Shown here: piece by piece, positions 6,639 through 9,689 of the stretch | How positions within the stretch are numbered: position 1 is the first letter of the stretch | Layout: every line of letters begins with the position of its first letter | Assembly: GCA_002428905.1 (NCBI GenBank) | Contig: DIYD01000325.1 | Location: 1 to 9,689, forward strand | DNA from: Bacteroidetes bacterium UBA6063 | GTDB lineage: Bacteria; Bacteroidota; Bacteroidia; NS11-12g; UBA9320 | DNA: 9,689 bases | Reading direction: 5' to 3' | Position numbers and translations under genes: made by a program | Notes under the pieces: model-generated | What the model saw: only the letters and a program-made list of their open reading frames with translations | Told to the model about the DNA's origin: nothing | Databases searched by the model: none

Positions 6639-7652
6639 ATGCCTGCAAATAAGGAAGCACTGGTACGTTACCGCGCTATAAACCGCTGCCTCATTGAACG
6701 GAGGCGGTCTTCACAGGAAGATCTTATTGATGCGTGCACCGAAGCCATTGGTGCTCACGTATCCTGGCGTACCATAGCAGGAGACATTAAAGCCATGCGT
6801 ACGGATGAACAGCTGGGCTATCTTGCACCCATTAAAAACGCGCGGGGCGAGGGATACTATTACGCAGATAAAAACTATTCTATAGACAGTATCCCGCTTC
6901 AAAAAGAAGAGCTCATGGCGATTTCTTTCGCCGCTAAATTACTGAAGCAATACAGTCAGGTAGATTTGTTTTCCACGTTTTCAGGCGCTGTAGAAAAACT
7001 AAGCGACAAGGTGGACATCCATATCAAAGAGAACAATACAACCGAACTTGGCAATGTTATTGGTTTTGAAAAAAGCGTCACCGATGGCGGTAGCAACTAC
7101 ATCAATGAATTTCTTCAACACATTCGGCAACAAACCGTGGTTGAGATCGAATACCACTCGTTCAGTTCCAACTCAATAAAATCGCACATTCTACACCCTT
7201 ATTTTCTAAAAGAGTACCGCAATCGGTGGTATGTGGTGGGTTATCATGAAGAGCGCAAGCGCACCATAACTCTGGCTCTTGAACGCATCATAACGATGCA
7301 ACCGAGATACGATCATAGTTATAAACCCAGCACTATTAACATTAACTCGTACTATGCACATGCTGTAGGTGTAAGTGTTCTGGATCAAGACCCAGTACTT
7401 ATTCGGTTTGAGTTATCAGAACAAGAATACCGTTACATTGAATCGCAGCCCATACATCCGAGTCAACATGCCGAAGAAGTGAGGAATGGAATGGTCGTTG
7501 TTTCGCTTAAGGCCATACTAAACTATGAGCTCCAATCGACTTTACTTGCTATGGGGCCTCAAATCAAAGTTTTGGAGCCAGCGGCTCTTCAGAATTTCTT
7601 GCGTAGACAAGCTGAGGATATCTTAAAACACTACGGCTCTGGCGATTTGTAA
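6639..7652 (+). CDS. WYL-domain transcriptional regulator (HTH-WYL-WCX)
   Basis: This 337-residue regulator has the standard three-part layout. Residues ~8-80 form a winged helix-turn-helix (RYRAINRCLIE ... SWRTIAGDIKAMR) with a wing ending in GEGYYYADKNYSID. The WYL domain is at ~163-230, with the core NRWYVVGYHEE starting at Asn195 and the basic/aromatic ligand patch expected for this family. A WCX-like C-terminal domain spans ~245-335 (VLIRFELSEQEY ... ILNYELQSTLLAMG). WYL proteins are transcription factors that respond to ligands, including single-stranded DNA in the mycobacterial PafBC pair and unknown ligands in phage-defence regulators such as BrxR/CapW. The leader is almost pure A/T with a long A-tract before the ATG. 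It is divergent from the 126-aa/HIRAN pair and probably regulates it. The family call is firm; the ligand and the sign of regulation are unknown. Confidence 0.9.
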   Translation: MPANKEALVRYRAINRCLIERRRSSQEDLIDACTEAIGAHVSWRTIAGDIKAMRTDEQLGYLAPIKNARGEGYYYADKNYSIDSIPLQKEELMAISFAAKLLKQYSQVDLFSTFSGAVEKLSDKVDIHIKENNTTELGNVIGFEKSVTDGGSNYINEFLQHIRQQTVVEIEYHSFSSNSIKSHILHPYFLKEYRNRWYVVGYHEERKRTITLALERIITMQPRYDHSYKPSTININSYYAHAVGVSVLDQDPVLIRFELSEQEYRYIESQPIHPSQHAEEVRNGMVVVSLKAILNYELQSTLLAMGPQIKVLEPAALQNFLRRQAEDILKHYGSGDL

Positions 7653-7700
7653 AAAAGCCTTTATTTTCGGTTTTTATTTCAGGGCAACTTATCTGACGGA

Positions 7701-8621
7701 ATGAACTCGAAACTCTTTCTTCCAATCTTCTTGTTTATCGTATTGCTATTGGGCGGTTCTTATTACTACGTCTGCAAGATCAAACAGGCATGCCCATTTG
7801 AACAAGAAACCCCAAAGACCAAAACGGCCATTGAAGATTCCCTTGACTTAGTGCCTCTTGCTTTTGCCTTTGACTCAGAAGAGCCCGTCATGGGTGGCAA
7901 GTTTCAGGATATGCGGGAAGATCTCATTGCTAAGCTAGGTGATGATGATACCTTAATGCTCACCGGATTATATTACCCAAATGAGGAAAATGGAGAAGAA
8001 CTGGCGGCCAGTCGAGCGCAAAATGTTCGTTTTCTGCTATCCGACTACTTCGACTCAACACAAATAATGACACGTGTGGATTACGATGATATACACGCTT
8101 TTGAAGATGGGCAACTATTACCCGGTGTTTCGTATTCCGTAAACCCGTTTTTGCCTGATCTCCCTACCGACAGTACAACGGATACAATGTCGAACGACAA
8201 CTTACTCGAGGATTCAGGACAAGACGTTCAGGATACACCAAAACAACAGTCTAACCAGGAACCTATGGTCGAACATATCAACGGGCAGGTAGTCATACAT
8301 TTCCCCGCAGGTTCTGTCCGTAAGTTGATCACGCCTGAGGTTGAAACCTATCTCGATGCGCTGGTTGCTGAACTTCTAGCTGCAAATTCGTATAAGGTGT
8401 ATGTAGAAGGCCATTCAGACAACCTGGGTGATGAATCAACCAACTACCAACTTGGGCGAAAGCGTGCCTGGGCTGTTAAAAAAATGCTTTGGGATAAGGG
8501 TCTCGAACCCATAAACATCATCACGTCGTCGAAAGGAGAACTTGAACCATTAAGAAGCAATGATACCGAAGAGGGAAGAGCCTATAATCGTAGGGTAGAG
8601 TTAACAATAGAAAAGCAATAA
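7701..8621 (+). CDS. OmpA-family protein, membrane-anchored, peptidoglycan-binding
   Basis: This 306-residue protein has an N-terminal hydrophobic stretch (~4-24, LFLPIFLFIVLLLGGSYYYV) with a cysteine at 25. That could be an uncleaved anchor or a poor signal peptide; it is not a good lipobox. The C-terminal OmpA-like domain (~190-304) contains VEGHSDNLGDESTNYQLGRKRA, broken here as VEGHSD and LGRKRA, with Asp240 and Arg255 at the 15-residue spacing of the diaminopimelate-binding pair in A. baumannii OmpA, and ends in AYNRRVELTIE. Residues ~45-150 look like a second, degenerate OmpA-like domain (LTGLYYPNEENG ... ELAASRAQNVRFLL) without the Asp. A D/S/T/Q-rich linker (~153-185) joins them. It probably tethers the envelope to peptidoglycan. 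It follows the WYL stop by 48 bp and precedes the coiled-coil gene by 11 bp, so the latter two form an operon. Confidence 0.85.
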   Translation: MNSKLFLPIFLFIVLLLGGSYYYVCKIKQACPFEQETPKTKTAIEDSLDLVPLAFAFDSEEPVMGGKFQDMREDLIAKLGDDDTLMLTGLYYPNEENGEELAASRAQNVRFLLSDYFDSTQIMTRVDYDDIHAFEDGQLLPGVSYSVNPFLPDLPTDSTTDTMSNDNLLEDSGQDVQDTPKQQSNQEPMVEHINGQVVIHFPAGSVRKLITPEVETYLDALVAELLAANSYKVYVEGHSDNLGDESTNYQLGRKRAWAVKKMLWDKGLEPINIITSSKGELEPLRSNDTEEGRAYNRRVELTIEKQ

Positions 8622-8625
8622 ACAC

Positions 8626-8630
8626 AGGAA
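8626..8630 (+). promoter_or_regulatory. Shine-Dalgarno-like AGGAA before the coiled-coil/H3TH gene
   Basis: AGGAA lies two bases before the ATG at 8633, so it is close for an optimal site. It supports this start codon over later ones, which would delete the residues leading into the membrane helix. Other genes here mostly lack such a site. Confidence 0.35.
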
Positions 8631-8632
8631 CA

Positions 8633-9424
8633 ATGATATTTGTACAAATCTTCAGTCAGTCTGTAACTCAGGGCCCTGCAAGCCCAGACCCGATCTATTA
8701 TCTGTTGGAAATTGTAATAATGCTTGTTCTTGCATTCTTACTGGGTTTGTGGATTGGAAGAATCTTAGCAAGGCGGTACAAAAACGAAGTGGAGAACTTA
8801 AAAGCTGAGGTCAATATTCTAAAAGCGGAAGCCCTTGGCGTAGAAGATAAATCGCTGGAAATTAAAACACTAAATGAAAAAATCACCCTGCTCGAGCAGA
8901 AGAACAACCAATTGCGCACTGCTCAACGTGAAAGCTCGCAGGTCTCTCAAAACACAACCGCTTTAGAAACAAAAATTCAATCGCAGGAATTGTTGATTAG
9001 TCGACTTCAAAAGGAAATCGAAGAACTTAAAGAAGACCGGGCAAACTTTGTTGCAGCTGCTCCTATTGCAAAGGTCGTTGAGCCTAAAAAAGAAGAACCT
9101 AAACAAGAAACGCCTCAACCCATTAAAAAAGCCAAACCACCTAAATCCAAACGCATTCTGGCCCCGGGCGAAGATGACCTCACTAAAATTGAAGGCATCG
9201 GTCCTAAAATTGAGCAATTGCTTAATGCCGATGGAATCCGTTCCTACAGAGACATGGTTGATGGTGGTGTTGACAAAATTCAGGCTGTACTGGATAAAGC
9301 AGGACCGCTCTACAAGGTTCATAACCCGATGACGTGGACCAATCAGGCAGAACTTGCCGCCGAAGGTAAATGGGATGAATTGTACCAAATGCAGTCACAA
9401 CTGAAAGGCGGAAAGAAAAGATAA
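8633..9424 (+). CDS. Membrane-anchored coiled-coil protein with C-terminal helix-hairpin-helix (H3TH, L21-tail-like) domain
   Basis: This 263-residue protein has four parts. A short polar N-terminus leads to one membrane helix (~22-44, YYLLEIVIMLVLAFLLGLWI). A coiled coil follows (~48-137, leucine heptads such as EVENLKAEVNILKAEAL and ISRLQKEIEELKED). Next is a Lys/Pro/Glu-rich linker (~145-176). The C-terminal domain (~180-255) has the helix-hairpin-helix core DDLTKIEGIGPKI (Asp181-Ile193), then AGPLYKVHNPMTW and ELAAEGKWDELYQMQ. The last block closely resembles the C-terminal extension of ribosomal protein L21 in Bacteroidota and the COG3743-type 'flap-endonuclease-like' H3TH domain; no nuclease active site is visible. 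Such domains bind nucleic acid or act as protein adaptors. Because the topology places a large soluble part after a single helix, it probably faces the cytoplasm, possibly tying the membrane to DNA or ribosomes. It shares an operon with the OmpA-like gene. Confidence 0.82.
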   Translation: MIFVQIFSQSVTQGPASPDPIYYLLEIVIMLVLAFLLGLWIGRILARRYKNEVENLKAEVNILKAEALGVEDKSLEIKTLNEKITLLEQKNNQLRTAQRESSQVSQNTTALETKIQSQELLISRLQKEIEELKEDRANFVAAAPIAKVVEPKKEEPKQETPQPIKKAKPPKSKRILAPGEDDLTKIEGIGPKIEQLLNADGIRSYRDMVDGGVDKIQAVLDKAGPLYKVHNPMTWTNQAELAAEGKWDELYQMQSQLKGGKKR

Positions 9425-9469
9425 CCTGCTCTTTTGACCTGAAACTGAATAGCTTATTGCTGTCTGGCC

Positions 9470-9500
9470 TTGTTTGAGACTCGAAATATCCTCAATTTTG
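9470..9500 (+). promoter_or_regulatory. Candidate promoter of the PNGase-F-like gene
   Basis: TTG (9470-9472) is followed after 20 bases by CAATTTTG (9493-9500), one mismatch from TAnnTTTG. The start site would lie near 9505, about 15 bases before the ATG at 9520. The -7-like box lies inside the hairpin at 9490-9503, so the two readings compete. Confidence 0.35.
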
Positions 9501-9503
9501 AGG
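9490..9503 (+). terminator. Small hairpin followed by TTTT, possible terminator
   Basis: CCTCA (9490-9494) and TGAGG (9499-9503) can pair around an ATTT loop, and TTTT follows at once. The stem is short (5 bp) and the U-run is short, so termination would be weak. It lies 66 bp after the coiled-coil gene's stop and 17 bp before the next ATG, where a terminator would be expected between unrelated units. Confidence 0.35.
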
Positions 9504-9519
9504 TTTTAATCTCAGGTAC

Positions 9520-9689
9520 ATGGCAAGATTATACACATTATCCATCGCTCTTCTCTTAGCTTTAACCAGTGTTGCACAAGATACAACATGGGTGAACACG
9601 TTAAATTTTAGTGACATTGTTAAACGTAGAGGAACTTATCAGTTCCCAACGGGTAAGACCTACCGCAAAATTAACATGCACTACACCCT
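9520..9689 (+). CDS. Secreted PNGase-F-like protein (N-terminal domain), 5' end only
   Basis: The frame is open from ATG 9520 to the window end (56 codons plus two bases). Residues 1-19 are a clear signal peptide (RLYTLSIALLLALTSVAQ, cleavage likely before DTT). The mature start, DTTWVNTLNFSDIVKRRGTY then QFPTGKTYRKINMHYTL, resembles the N-terminal PNGase-F-type fold of a set of Bacteroidota secreted proteins in which a strand like W-V-x-T-L-x-F-x-D is followed by RRGTYQFP and a K-I-x-M-x-Y-T-L motif. Many of these carry a C-terminal type IX secretion sorting domain, which cannot be seen here. PNGase F removes N-linked glycans from asparagine, but many homologues lack proven activity. The domain call rests on about 35 residues. 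Confidence 0.55.
   Translation, partial: MARLYTLSIALLLALTSVAQDTTWVNTLNFSDIVKRRGTYQFPTGKTYRKINMHYT

Noticed and set aside
7652..7680. A-run and T-run after the WYL gene as an intrinsic terminator
   Set aside because: AAAAAGCC and GGTTTTT pair only with a bulged G and two G-C pairs, too weak to call.
8963..9388. 141-codon minus-strand open frame
   Set aside because: It is antisense to the coiled coil and H3TH domain; its Phe-rich content reflects the AAA/GAA-rich coding strand.

Overview
The window most likely comes from a member of the Bacteroidota, probably a Cytophagales-type environmental bacterium. This is inferred from gene content. It holds a Reg_prop/Y_Y_Y-type sensor, a PbpC with the variant GT51 motif I associate with this phylum, a protein ending in the helix-hairpin-helix tail found on Bacteroidota ribosomal protein L21, and the start of a PNGase-F-like secreted protein. 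Leaders are A/T-rich with few clear Shine-Dalgarno sites, and one promoter fits the Bacteroidota TTTG / TAnnTTTG pattern. I see no rRNA, tRNA, insertion sequence or CRISPR array, and the base composition gives no obvious sign of an island.

Layout. (1) Positions 1-1946, minus strand: the N-terminal part of a large periplasmic sensor with 14 propeller blades, cut by the window edge before its output domain. (2) Divergent from it, on the plus strand: a penicillin-binding protein 1C (about 2057-4318), closely followed by an AlkB-family membrane di-iron monooxygenase (about 4360-5382). (3) A convergent, non-coding-looking gap of about 300 bases (5383-5678) with a perfect 16-bp palindrome and a G/T-rich half. 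(4) A divergent regulatory unit: on the minus strand an unrecognised 126-aa protein and a 156-aa HIRAN-domain protein 24 bp downstream; on the plus strand a WYL-domain transcriptional regulator. The 84-bp gap between the two directions carries a perfect 9-bp inverted repeat, a good operator candidate. (5) Plus strand: a membrane-anchored OmpA-family protein and, 11 bp later, a membrane/coiled-coil/H3TH protein. (6) At the right edge, the first 56 codons of a secreted PNGase-F-like protein.

How the genes may work together. Regions 1, 2, 5 and 6 all deal with the envelope: sensing, peptidoglycan synthesis, peptidoglycan anchoring, membrane lipid or hydrocarbon oxidation, and secretion. The WYL/HIRAN/126-aa divergon is the least explained part and the best candidate for an undescribed system. 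Both recognised domain families have members that bind single-stranded DNA or DNA ends, which suggests a damage- or nucleic-acid-responsive module. However, the HIRAN protein has an export-like N-terminus that sits badly with a cytoplasmic DNA role.
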